Assembly (NCBI GenBank): GCA_002087915.1
Contig: LWDP01000014.1
Coordinates: 1 to 32,626, forward strand
Reading direction: 5' to 3'
Source of the DNA: Enterospora canceri
Taxonomy: Eukaryota; Microsporidia; Enterocytozoonidae
Length of the DNA stretch: 32,626 bases
Shown here in pieces: positions 8,530 to 15,719 of the stretch (within the stretch, counting starts at the first letter, position 1; each line of letters starts with the position of its first letter). The notes under the pieces were generated by a model that was given only the letters and a program-made list of their open reading frames with translations, ran no database searches and had not been told where the DNA came from. The translations under genes were made by a program, and so were the position numbers.

Positions 8530-9102
8530 ATGCATGAAGAGTACAGAAAGAGAGCAAGAAGCGTCCTATGCACCTCGCCTGAGTCTGAGAGTCTCCTGGA
8601 CACAGCAGATCGTGCTGAATACAGGATGCCTGGTGCCGTAGTCGATCAGCCAGCCGTAAAGCTGTTCCATAGCGTAATAGGCAGAAATGGGATAATTTAC
8701 TACTTCAAAATTGAGAGTGTCGTAGAAGATGGTGGAAAAGAGGTCTCCTGGTTCGTATCCAGGGAGTTCAACTCAAACAGCACCCTGGTGCAGATTGAGA
8801 AGGACCTGATTGACCTCAAACAGAGCCCAAGACTCCTGAACAACTTCATCAACACATTTGTGGTGAAAATGGATGATATTCCTGTAAGAAGCGAGTACCT
8901 AATTCACAATAACGAAATCAAGAGAATGAGGGTATTTGGTAGAAAGCTCCTAGAAATTGAGGATGGGAAGATAGTGCGAATCCTGAACGTAAACGGGGTA
9001 TCCAGGTACGCCGGAGACAGAATGCTGATCAACAACGAACACGAACTGGTGTGCAGCTGCAGAAAGGAGAGAGACGCCTGGATCACTGAAATCAGCAGGT
9101 AG
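8530..9102 (+). CDS. PH-like domain protein
   Basis: 190 aa, soluble, with no signal or membrane segment. The last 60 residues (basic strands, then a HELVCSCRKERDAWITEI ending with a Trp in an amphipathic helix) have the character of the end of a pleckstrin-homology domain. The middle (YYFKIESVV, then VSREFNSNSTL) faintly recalls a PX domain, which would make this a phosphoinositide-binding protein, but no complete PX basic signature is visible. ACCCTC touches the ATG. Specific role unknown. Confidence 0.55.
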   Translation: MHEEYRKRARSVLCTSPESESLLDTADRAEYRMPGAVVDQPAVKLFHSVIGRNGIIYYFKIESVVEDGGKEVSWFVSREFNSNSTLVQIEKDLIDLKQSPRLLNNFINTFVVKMDDIPVRSEYLIHNNEIKRMRVFGRKLLEIEDGKIVRILNVNGVSRYAGDRMLINNEHELVCSCRKERDAWITEISR

Positions 9103-9138
9103 TCTTTATGCTGGTTCAATCCCCGTCATTTCTCTTTT

Positions 9139-10302
9139 TCAGTCGCAGCCCCTGCTCTCTCCCAGCACTATCTTCGTAGTCTCCCTCTGAATCATCCACC
9201 CTGTGAATATCTTCAATTCGCCACCAGCATCGACCATGGCCACCTCATCCCCCACCACAGCCAGCCCAGTCACATTCTCTTCCGTCTCCATCCTCATCCC
9301 CTTCTTTGAATCAACGTGATAAATGTGGGTGACTCCGCCTGTACAGCTCAGAATGAGAAATCCACCCAAATATTCAGCAATGTCCAAAACAGGCTGATTC
9401 TTCATCGTAAAGAGGTCGACCTGCTCCAACTTGTTGCTCGTCGACAGAACGTACGCCTTTATCACGCCTGACGTGCTTATGCATCCAACTGTCTTCTTGT
9501 AGCAGAATAGTATGGAATTTGTTTGTTTTGTATTTGCATAAAATACCTCATTATTTTGGGCAACGAGACCAATTCCGTGTCTGGTCAGAAAGAGAACGGC
9601 TGACTCGAAGCAGCTGATCTGAAAGACGCCCTCGATGCACTTGTGGGACTGAACCAGCCTGAGATCCGTGTCGAATTCGTGGATTCGCTCGCCGCAGTAG
9701 ACAAAGAGCCTTCTTTCACTGGTGCAAATTGCATTCTGACTGAAATACGCCTCATTTGGCTCGAAATCGGCGTATTCCACCTCAGTCACCTTCTGCCTGC
9801 TATCGAGGTCGAATTGGACCATTTCGCCCCGAAAGAAGCAGACGATGCTCTCTCCCAGAAACGCGTAGGAGCACCTTGTTCGATCATCCAAATCGGCCAT
9901 CATCGTCATTGGGTTGTATTCAGCCATCAGATGCCTTGTTACCAGATGAGTTCTACCATTTTCGTAGAGGAAGATCTTCCCATTGCACGTGAATGCGTAG
10001 TAGACGCCTCTGGCCGTCCTGGCCCCTGCTACGTTCGTGATTGGTGCCCTGTACCTGATTCTGGTTTTCAGTTTCAGTTTCACGATTGGCTTGCACCTCA
10101 GAACGTAGTCACTGCCACGAAGGACACTCTTTGAGCTGCTCTGATTTGGGCTATGAGAGGGGCACATCGATAGAGCAGCCTGCTTCTGCACCTCTTCCTT
10201 CATTCTGTCATTTGTTTGACGAAGATGGGCATTCTCATCGCATACGCGTTGGTATTCAACTGATAATTTATCAAGAAGCTTCTTGAATTCGGGTAATACC
10301 AT
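9139..10302 (-). CDS. Coiled-coil plus beta-propeller protein, possibly a Tup1/Groucho-like corepressor
   Basis: 387 aa. Residues 4-42 form a charged coiled coil (EFKKLLDKLSVEYQRV...) similar in position and character to the N-terminal oligomerisation helix of Tup1/Groucho. A short Ser/Pro linker (45-62) follows, then about 300 residues of repeating short beta strands spaced as in a WD40-like propeller, but without clear W-D ends. If this reading is right it is a transcriptional corepressor; a vesicle-coat or splicing propeller protein would look similar. ACCC lies just before the ATG. Converges on the PH-like gene with a 36-bp gap. Confidence 0.55.
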   Translation of the reverse strand: MVLPEFKKLLDKLSVEYQRVCDENAHLRQTNDRMKEEVQKQAALSMCPSHSPNQSSSKSVLRGSDYVLRCKPIVKLKLKTRIRYRAPITNVAGARTARGVYYAFTCNGKIFLYENGRTHLVTRHLMAEYNPMTMMADLDDRTRCSYAFLGESIVCFFRGEMVQFDLDSRQKVTEVEYADFEPNEAYFSQNAICTSERRLFVYCGERIHEFDTDLRLVQSHKCIEGVFQISCFESAVLFLTRHGIGLVAQNNEVFYANTKQTNSILFCYKKTVGCISTSGVIKAYVLSTSNKLEQVDLFTMKNQPVLDIAEYLGGFLILSCTGGVTHIYHVDSKKGMRMETEENVTGLAVVGDEVAMVDAGGELKIFTGWMIQRETTKIVLGESRGCD

Positions 10303-10419
10303 TTGGGTGAAAATATTTACACTGGTAATTAGGGTGGTTGTAGTTATAGTAGTTATAGTAGGTAGTTAGGGTGGTAATTATAGTGAATATTTTAACTACC
10401 ATTTTTTACTACTACTATT
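10303..10419. repeat. AT-rich spacer with TAGT/TAGG repeats
   Basis: The spacer between the propeller gene and the Mis18-domain gene is made mostly of repeated TAGTTATAGTAG-like units; it also holds the ACCC motif of the upstream-reading gene. Confidence 0.45.
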
Positions 10420-10854
10420 TTAACTATTACTGTTTTTACTACCACCATTATTACTACTGCTAGTAACTACCACCCTTTCTAGTACCCTTTTTATTCTTTC
10501 TATTTCCACCTCAATATCCTCAATTGTCTTGTACTTCACCTGAGAGTGCCCTATGAAATATTGGCTGGTTTTATCCAGAAAGAATCCAAATGACCCAGAA
10601 CAGCCGTTGAACTCCTTCGAGGCTGATCGCATGTACAGGCCGACTACGCAGCCGCAGTTGCAGCAGAGTTTGCTGTACAGGCAGTCCCTGAGGTCGTGGA
10701 CTGAAAACGTGCTGTCTGAGAAGTCTTTGACTGCTGGGCTCTTTTCGCGGAAGAAGAGGAGATTCCCCTTTGAATTGAAGTGGGAGGAGGAGTCAGAGAC
10801 AACCACGTTGCACTCCTGGCACTGTAGGACAAATACACTTTTATTGGCATCCAT
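10420..10854 (-). CDS. MIS18: Mis18-domain (Yippee/Mis18) protein, CENP-A loading factor
   Basis: 144 aa. Mis18 licenses centromeres for deposition of the histone H3 variant CENP-A. Zinc ligands are visible as C12 and C15 (QCQEC) and C64 and C67 (LCCNC), followed at family spacing by G72 and Y74 (VVGLY), an EFNGCSGSF strand and the SQYFIG strand at 97-102 that corresponds to S/AYxLG in Mis18. After the domain, 107-130 is a charged amphipathic helix, matching the C-terminal coiled coil used for Mis18 oligomerisation; the end is Ser/Asn-rich. The length is below that of human MIS18A. ACCCC lies upstream of the ATG. Yippee proteins share the fold, but they lack the C-terminal helix, so Mis18 is favoured. 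Confidence 0.75.
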   Translation of the reverse strand: MDANKSVFVLQCQECNVVVSDSSSHFNSKGNLLFFREKSPAVKDFSDSTFSVHDLRDCLYSKLCCNCGCVVGLYMRSASKEFNGCSGSFGFFLDKTSQYFIGHSQVKYKTIEDIEVEIERIKRVLERVVVTSSSNNGGSKNSNS

Positions 10855-10886
10855 GAATAACAGGGGTAGTAAATTGTAATAAATTG

Positions 10887-10946
10887 TAAATTGTAGTAGA
10901 CTATAATAAGGTATAGTAAATTGTAGTAAACTGTAATAAGGTGCAA
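10887..10946. repeat. Two tandem copies of a 30-bp unit
   Basis: A 30-bp unit beginning TAAATTGTAGTA is repeated at 10887-10916 and 10917-10946 with a few substitutions, upstream of the Mis18-domain gene. Confidence 0.75.
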
Positions 10947-10980
10947 TAAGATATATTATAACACCACACTTTATATTGCC

Positions 10981-12861
10981 CTACAACTTGTAGTATTCTA
11001 TTACACTATGAAGAGTGAACTCGTATTCGATGCTCCTTCTATTCCTCTCTGCCACTTCTGCTACCCCACTCACGTTCTCGTCCTTCATCTTCCTCACAAC
11101 CATCCTGGCCCACTTCTTCTTCAGGTAGCATCCAATCAATTCACTACCAAATTCACCACTTTTGAGGTACTCCAATTCTGGGCAACTTTGATCACTGATT
11201 CCACCGCCAATCAGAACGAAGAGCACCTCCTCGTTGACGTACTCGCTGAGCTGCCTTGCCTGATCCAGTCCAATCAGCCCATTTTTGTAGGCGGAATAGA
11301 TCAGGAGAGCCATAGGCAGCTTCAGTCTCTGATCAGCGTAAAATGGCTGAGTCTGCAAAATGGTGATCGGAAGAGTCGAATCCACCTGAGTCAGATTCAT
11401 TCCCAGGTAGAGGATCAGAAGGTCGTAGACTTCTGCTACCTCATTCTCCATAATGATCCTGATCAGGGTGAGACTGATTCGTCCCAGTCTGTTTGAGAGG
11501 AGCATCAGCAGGTCAAAGAGGGCAGTTCTCGATACCACACTTGTGATGGCATCGACCTTGAGGAGAATTCCCTCCACAAATTCATATAGATCATTTTGAT
11601 CAATATTGATCAGATTGTCCCTGTAGAGAAATAGCAGCAGTACGGTGGAGTACCTGTCCTGGTCAGCTCTGACGGCCTCAATCACCCTCTCTGCCACCAG
11701 ATCAGCCCCATTGGTCCGATCAACCTGATCAGTGCCAAATATTCTGCTGTAGTGGTAGGTGGAAGTTGCCTTTAGGAATTCGACGTACATTTTGCATGAA
11801 ATGTGGAAGCAGCTGCCCCGAAACAGTTTGGCTGGCGGCAGAATGGGCCTGTTGACTCGAATCAGGTAGAAAATGGCTGAATACGCCAAATCGGTCTCAG
11901 AGCAAACTGATTTCTGGGCCAAATCAAACAGGTTTGGATTCCTCAAAATGGCACCCTTGTAAAATGGCTCATTTTTCAGGTCGCATCTTTCACCAAGCAA
12001 ATTGATCAGATCAGCTGATTTCGATCTCTCGTCTCTCTGCTCAAGGAGCTCAGTCAGTGCCTCCTGGTCGTGTTTCATCGGAAATTGAGCCAGAAATCGA
12101 TCCAAATAGCCGTTGATCAGTGGATCCATATCACCCTTGTTGTAGTACGAGTACGCCTTGGTTACGATTGACAGGGTGGCCGTATCAAATTGGCTACTGC
12201 CACAAAGTGTCCTAAGAATCAGGTCGATATCGGTTAGTTCCTGGTACTTCGTGATAAAGAGCTCAAAAATCATGTTGATCAAGTTTGGCTGATTTGAGTA
12301 GGCTGAGTAGCAGCAGTTGAAGAAGAGGCCCAGATTGTCCTCGAAGAAGGGGTGGATGTCCTGGTAGACGAGCGAGTAGAAGATGCTGAGCTGGTGGCGG
12401 CCTGGCTGAAGCAGAAAGTGGCCGACTACCTCGATATTCTGCCTGATTTCCAGAAAAAGGGAGTTTGATCGGGATTCGTCCCTGTACTTCAGAAACAGCG
12501 AGTTGACGATGTCGAATCTGCCCCTTTTGCAGCAGATTGTCACGTACTGCTGGTTTCCAGACGTCTCCTTGGCCCTGATTCGACTCGTTGCCTCCACAAA
12601 GGCGTAGACGTAGAACATGCGATTTGCCTCTGCCTTCAATTCCAGTATAAAATGCATGAAGTCCTCCAAATCCACCTTTTCAAGGTGATTTGTCATTTTC
12701 GTCAAAAAGAGGAAGCTGAGCCAGTCCTGGCCAGACAGAAGCTCCTTGTATCGTCGATACCCAACCTCTGTCCCAATCTCCCCTGCTATCTCCCTCTCCA
12801 ACTCCCCTATCCTCTCTGGCGTCCTCATCATTTCCTGTAGCAACTTCCCTATTTCTGCCAT
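10981..12861 (-). CDS. CSE1: Cse1/CAS (exportin-2), importin-alpha recycling factor
   Basis: 626 aa, entirely helical (HEAT-type). Exportin-2 returns importin alpha to the cytoplasm with RanGTP. The clearest match is FYSLVYQDIHPFFEDNL (about 160-176), corresponding to the conserved Cse1 segment N/Y-Q-D-L/I-x-x-F-F-E-D-N; further helices follow in family order. Family members are about 960 aa, so this is roughly one third shorter. Upstream 73 codons of open frame lack a CCC motif, while ATCCC touches the ATG at 12861, which I take as the start. The coding sequence contains one of the three 16-bp palindromes (11597-11612) and many GATC sites. Shares a 28-bp upstream gap with the small gene at 12890. 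Confidence 0.75.
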   Translation of the reverse strand: MAEIGKLLQEMMRTPERIGELEREIAGEIGTEVGYRRYKELLSGQDWLSFLFLTKMTNHLEKVDLEDFMHFILELKAEANRMFYVYAFVEATSRIRAKETSGNQQYVTICCKRGRFDIVNSLFLKYRDESRSNSLFLEIRQNIEVVGHFLLQPGRHQLSIFYSLVYQDIHPFFEDNLGLFFNCCYSAYSNQPNLINMIFELFITKYQELTDIDLILRTLCGSSQFDTATLSIVTKAYSYYNKGDMDPLINGYLDRFLAQFPMKHDQEALTELLEQRDERSKSADLINLLGERCDLKNEPFYKGAILRNPNLFDLAQKSVCSETDLAYSAIFYLIRVNRPILPPAKLFRGSCFHISCKMYVEFLKATSTYHYSRIFGTDQVDRTNGADLVAERVIEAVRADQDRYSTVLLLFLYRDNLINIDQNDLYEFVEGILLKVDAITSVVSRTALFDLLMLLSNRLGRISLTLIRIIMENEVAEVYDLLILYLGMNLTQVDSTLPITILQTQPFYADQRLKLPMALLIYSAYKNGLIGLDQARQLSEYVNEEVLFVLIGGGISDQSCPELEYLKSGEFGSELIGCYLKKKWARMVVRKMKDENVSGVAEVAERNRRSIEYEFTLHSVIEYYKL

Positions 12862-12889
12862 GGGATAATTTCTCTTTTCTATTTCCCCT
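12862..12889. promoter_or_regulatory. 28-bp bidirectional promoter with two opposed CCC motifs
   Basis: Between the Cse1 start (minus strand) and the small ORF start (plus strand) there are only 28 bp. ATCCC touches the minus-strand ATG; TTCCCCT precedes the plus-strand ATG. Confidence 0.55.
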
Positions 12890-13198
12890 ATGGTTTTCTT
12901 CTTCCTAAAGAATCCAAGTTGCCTCGATTTCACTTCCTCCACGAAATCCGATCTCCAGGAGGAGCCAAGGCGCCTGAGGGTGCTGGAACGAGACGGAATG
13001 AGCAACTCGCGTCTCTGCAAGAGGAAGAATGGCGACTGGTTCATCAAAATTGGGAATATTCGAATGGATTTGAAGAGCATCTAAATCAGGCAGATGAAGG
13101 TGGCCGAAAGAGAGGCGGAAGGAGGCCGAATCATCGGATTTGTGACCAAAAAGTGGTTTGTGAAGCCAGAGGAGGCAGTCCGCCACTTTTTCCAGTAA
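12890..13198 (+). CDS. Small unknown ORF interrupted by one in-frame TAA
   Basis: From the ATG at 12890 (CCCCT directly upstream) a 64-aa basic protein reads to TAA at 13082-13084. The same frame continues open for 37 more codons to TAA at 13196-13198, again with coding-like, G/C-ending codons. Together they would encode 101 aa, not recognised. The second part has a possible ATG at 13094 but no CCC motif of its own. Possibilities: the first ORF is the whole gene; a pseudogene with one nonsense change; stop readthrough; or a sequencing error. uL5 starts 21 bp after the second stop. Confidence 0.45.
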
Positions 13199-13219
13199 TT
13201 TTTCACAATTTTTGCCCCA

Positions 13220-13732
13220 ATGAATCCAATGAGACGAGTTCGAATTCAGAAGCTGTGCATCAACACGAACGTGAAGCCGAAGGAGGGGAAGCTGGAGAAG
13301 GCGGTGGCCGTTCTGAAGCAGATCACGGACCAGGAGCCGTTTGTGAGCAAGTCGCGCCTGACGATCAGGGGCTGGGGAATCCGCCGAAACGAGAAGATCA
13401 GCACGTCGGTGACCGTGAAGGGCGAGAAGGCGCGAAGGCTGCTCGAGGACGCGCTGAAGGTGAAGGAGTTCGAGCTGCCTGCGACGTGCTTCAGCAACAA
13501 CGGCTGCTTTGGATTTGGAATTGAGGAGCACATTGATCTTGGAATCAAGTTTGATCCAAGCATTGGGATATTTGGGCTGAATTATTTCGTGGTTTTGGAG
13601 AAGGCTGGGACACGAGTGAGCAAAAGGAGAAGATGCACGTCTCGCGTTGGGAAGAAGCAGCGAGTTGTGACCGATGAGGCACAGGAGTGGTTTAAGACGA
13701 ACTTTGATGGAATAATAAAAGAGGATAATTAA
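13220..13732 (+). CDS. RPL11: Large-subunit ribosomal protein uL5 (RPL11)
   Basis: 170 aa, close to the usual eukaryotic length. uL5 binds 5S rRNA in the central protuberance of the large subunit. Diagnostic stretches: IQKLCINTNV near the start, KSRLTIRGWGIRRNEKI, CFGFGIEEHIDLGIKFDPSIGIFGL and a VVLEKAGTRVSKRRR tail segment. GCCCC lies 1 nt before the ATG. A second Met at residue 4 is possible. The gene for its RNA partner, 5S rRNA, lies about 1 kb downstream. Confidence 0.96.
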   Translation: MNPMRRVRIQKLCINTNVKPKEGKLEKAVAVLKQITDQEPFVSKSRLTIRGWGIRRNEKISTSVTVKGEKARRLLEDALKVKEFELPATCFSNNGCFGFGIEEHIDLGIKFDPSIGIFGLNYFVVLEKAGTRVSKRRRCTSRVGKKQRVVTDEAQEWFKTNFDGIIKEDN

Positions 13733-13948
13733 CAGGTTAGGTAGTTGTAGTTGCTACTATTCTACTACAATTGTAATTGCTACTATTCTACTATAATTCT
13801 ACCTATTAATAATATTCTACTACAATTCTACTATAATTGCTACTACAATTCTAATTACATAACTACCTACTACTACTAATAATAATATTATTATTCTACC
13901 CTACTATATATTAAGGAGACTACTATTCATTCCTCCTTTGATGCCCAT
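13733..13948. repeat. Intergenic spacer of TACTACAATT-type imperfect repeats
   Basis: 216 bp without a credible ORF. Imperfect repeats of TTGCTACTATTCTACTAC(A/T)ATT units occupy about 13742-13905. A GCCC motif lies 3 nt before the next ATG at 13949. Confidence 0.6.
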
Positions 13949-14515
13949 ATGAAATTGTCTCGTGAATCCAATGCAGACGCAAAGCTGTTTATCGCCCTTC
14001 TCTCTGGAACAGTCGCCATTCTCTGGAAACGAGACAAAAAGTGGCTGAAATATCTGCCATACGCAGTGGTGCTCCTCACCGACCTAATCGGCGTCCTCTA
14101 CATCAAAATCAAAAAGAGGGAGTACAGGAACCTCTTTCTCCAATACCGCTACAACCCATGCGACCTGCTCTTTCTGATCACCTTCGTCATCGAAGTCCCA
14201 GCCATCGTCGTCTTCTACGCCCTGATCCAGGCGTGGCCGCTCCTTGCTGCCCATCTCGTGGCCGTTCTGCTTCTCTACGTCCACATTTATCAGGGAAGAA
14301 AGGCGCAACGGACCAAAATAAGAAACAACGTTCGAATGCACTTCGAATACGGCATTCTGAAGGAGGATATCCCGCATTCACCACTCTTCAAGGGCTCATT
14401 TGTGAAGATTCACAAGAGACAGGGGGACATGCTCGTTGTAAAAGACTACGATAACAACTCGTATGAAATAGAAGTCACCCTGGTTACGAATATCACCAAA
14501 GTAAATTTATATTAG
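13949..14515 (+). CDS. Multi-spanning membrane protein of unknown family
   Basis: 188 aa with up to four hydrophobic segments (about 10-26, 36-54, 71-90 and 93-113), then a cytosol-like hydrophilic C-terminal domain of about 75 residues with a beta-rich end. Positively charged residues flank the helices (KRDKKW, KIKKREYR, GRKAQRTK). I do not recognise the family; an ER-membrane role is a guess. Another ATG at 13941 in a different frame is not used. GCCC precedes the chosen ATG. Confidence 0.7.
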   Translation: MKLSRESNADAKLFIALLSGTVAILWKRDKKWLKYLPYAVVLLTDLIGVLYIKIKKREYRNLFLQYRYNPCDLLFLITFVIEVPAIVVFYALIQAWPLLAAHLVAVLLLYVHIYQGRKAQRTKIRNNVRMHFEYGILKEDIPHSPLFKGSFVKIHKRQGDMLVVKDYDNNSYEIEVTLVTNITKVNLY

Positions 14516-14522
14516 GCAGACA

Positions 14523-14606
14523 TTGTTACTATTTAATGTTGTTACTATTTAATATTGTTACTACAGTAATACCTTTTATTGTCACTACTCAATATTGTTA
14601 CTATTT
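14523..14606. repeat. 16-bp tandem repeat TTGTTACTATTTAATR, degenerate
   Basis: Copies of TTGTTACTATTTAAT(G/A) run from 14523, with degenerate versions (TTGTTACTACAG, TTGTCACTACTCAATA) continuing to about 14606 in the 3' flank of the membrane-protein gene. Confidence 0.65.
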
Positions 14607-14612
14607 ACGTGT

Positions 14613-14714
14613 TTAGTACCTTTTACTGTATATTTTACTGAATACGTGTGTAAGCAGGTCTCTGTAGAGAGAGTGATAGATCACCACATTCAGGAAGAGT
14701 GTTGTTACGAGCAT
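14613..14714 (-). CDS. 33-aa hydrophobic micro-ORF with CCC motif
   Basis: ATG at 14714, stop TAA at 14613-14615. The first half (LVTTLFLNVVIYHSLY) is hydrophobic enough for one membrane helix, and the second half is basic. GCCCC lies about 14 nt upstream of the ATG, at typical distance for this genome. The size and layout would suit a microprotein of an ER or mitosomal membrane complex, but no family is identified. It lies downstream of the 5S rRNA gene on the same strand. A chance ORF remains possible. Confidence 0.35.
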   Translation of the reverse strand: MLVTTLFLNVVIYHSLYRDLLTHVFSKIYSKRY

Positions 14715-14775
14715 TAAGGAGACTATCAGGGGCAAATGAGTGGGAAAGGGGAAGTGACTGGAGATAAAATGGTAA

Positions 14776-14894
14776 AATTGCAGCACCCAGCGTTCCCGAG
14801 TGATCTCTCAACTCAGTATTGGCATGGGCTCACACAGGCTTATCTTCGGTGTTCAGATGGGTACCGGAGCTCATCTGAGGATATGGCCGCAACT
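14776..14894 (-). rRNA. 5S rRNA: 5S ribosomal RNA
   Basis: About 119 nt on the minus strand. The 5' part reads TTGCGGCCATATC and the 3' part GGGTGCTGCAATT; these ends pair to form helix I (AGTTGCGGC with GCTGCAATT). Between them are CCGGTACCCATCTGAACACC and AAGATAAGC (box A region), and a box C-like GAGATCACTCGGGAA. A TTTT run (14777-14774) provides a Pol III stop. The ends were set by the helix I pairing and could be off by one or two bases. Confidence 0.93.
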
Positions 14895-14930
14895 GAAGTA
14901 GAAGTACGTCACCATTATATAGGGTGAATG

Positions 14931-15719
14931 TCATAAGTTGAATTTACAGGAGTAGTTAGTGACATCGTCTTTCTGGGTGAAGAAGTCTGAAACCAGAAAT
15001 TCACAGGGGGCTGTCACCGTAGACGACTTCAGGTTGAAATTGCCCTTGTTGAAGTATTCAGCCAAACTCAGGTTACTGGGGTGAAATGAGTCGTAGAACA
15101 ATTTGACGAAGTCATCAACGGTATTCACGCCCAATTCAGTGGAATAGGCCGTGGAATAGGAGGATTGGCCAATCAGAGACGTGGAAATGAAGCCAACATT
15201 CTCAGGAAGGCCGTTTCTATCGATCAGGGCCTCAGCCTGGCACGTATCAAGGACGACCAGAACTCGATTGAGTCGTTTTGAGATTCGTTGCAGTATCCAA
15301 TTGATGTCATCCTTCATCAGGAAGTATCGATCAACTATTTTGAAGAAGTCTTCGTTGGCGTGGCCGCAGATATAGATCAGCAGATTGTTGGATTCATTGA
15401 GTTTGAATAAATTGGGATGATTCAGTAGCAGAATATTCACAAGGGAGTTCAGATTCAGAAATGTGGTGGAATTGCTGATTGGCTGGATTCGTTCTGTTTC
15501 ATTCAGGTGAATTGCATTCTTAGAGAGATTTCTTGGGTCATTGAATGGATTCTCATGTTCAACAACAAGAATCTCATTATCAGAGAAATTATTGGATTTG
15601 AGCAATTTGTAGAGCAATTGGATGTTTGTGTGATGTCTGTAATTGAAGAAGTTCTTGGAAGTGTTGATTAGAATGGCATGGTTTCTAGCAAGAAACTGGA
15701 TGAAGAAGATAAAAAACAT
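14931..15719 (-). CDS. GPI8: GPI8/PIG-K, catalytic subunit of GPI-anchor transamidase
   Basis: 262 aa. This caspase-like cysteine protease attaches GPI anchors to proteins in the ER. Signal peptide about 1-11; then AILINTSKNFFNYRH (15-29), matching the family's V-S-T-S-R-x-W-F-N-Y-R-H; catalytic His120 in ICGHAN (family GHGG, so the second Gly positions are changed); catalytic Cys160 in VLDTCQAE. The family is usually about 390-410 aa with a C-terminal membrane helix, which is absent here. ACCC touches the ATG at 15719; the open frame extends 35 codons further upstream without a motif. Confidence 0.93.
   Translation of the reverse strand: MFFIFFIQFLARNHAILINTSKNFFNYRHHTNIQLLYKLLKSNNFSDNEILVVEHENPFNDPRNLSKNAIHLNETERIQPISNSTTFLNLNSLVNILLLNHPNLFKLNESNNLLIYICGHANEDFFKIVDRYFLMKDDINWILQRISKRLNRVLVVLDTCQAEALIDRNGLPENVGFISTSLIGQSSYSTAYSTELGVNTVDDFVKLFYDSFHPSNLSLAEYFNKGNFNLKSSTVTAPCEFLVSDFFTQKDDVTNYSCKFNL

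Noticed and set aside
9100..9135. GGTTCAATCC, resembling a tRNA T-loop/B box
   Set aside because: The flanking bases do not form a T stem, and no acceptor, D or anticodon arm can be drawn in the 36-bp gap.
12905..13531. 208-aa minus-strand ORF over uL5
   Set aside because: Antisense of a certain ribosomal protein gene with GC-rich codons; no start motif.
14736..14927. 63-aa plus-strand ORF
   Set aside because: It is the antisense of the 5S rRNA gene and has no CCC motif.
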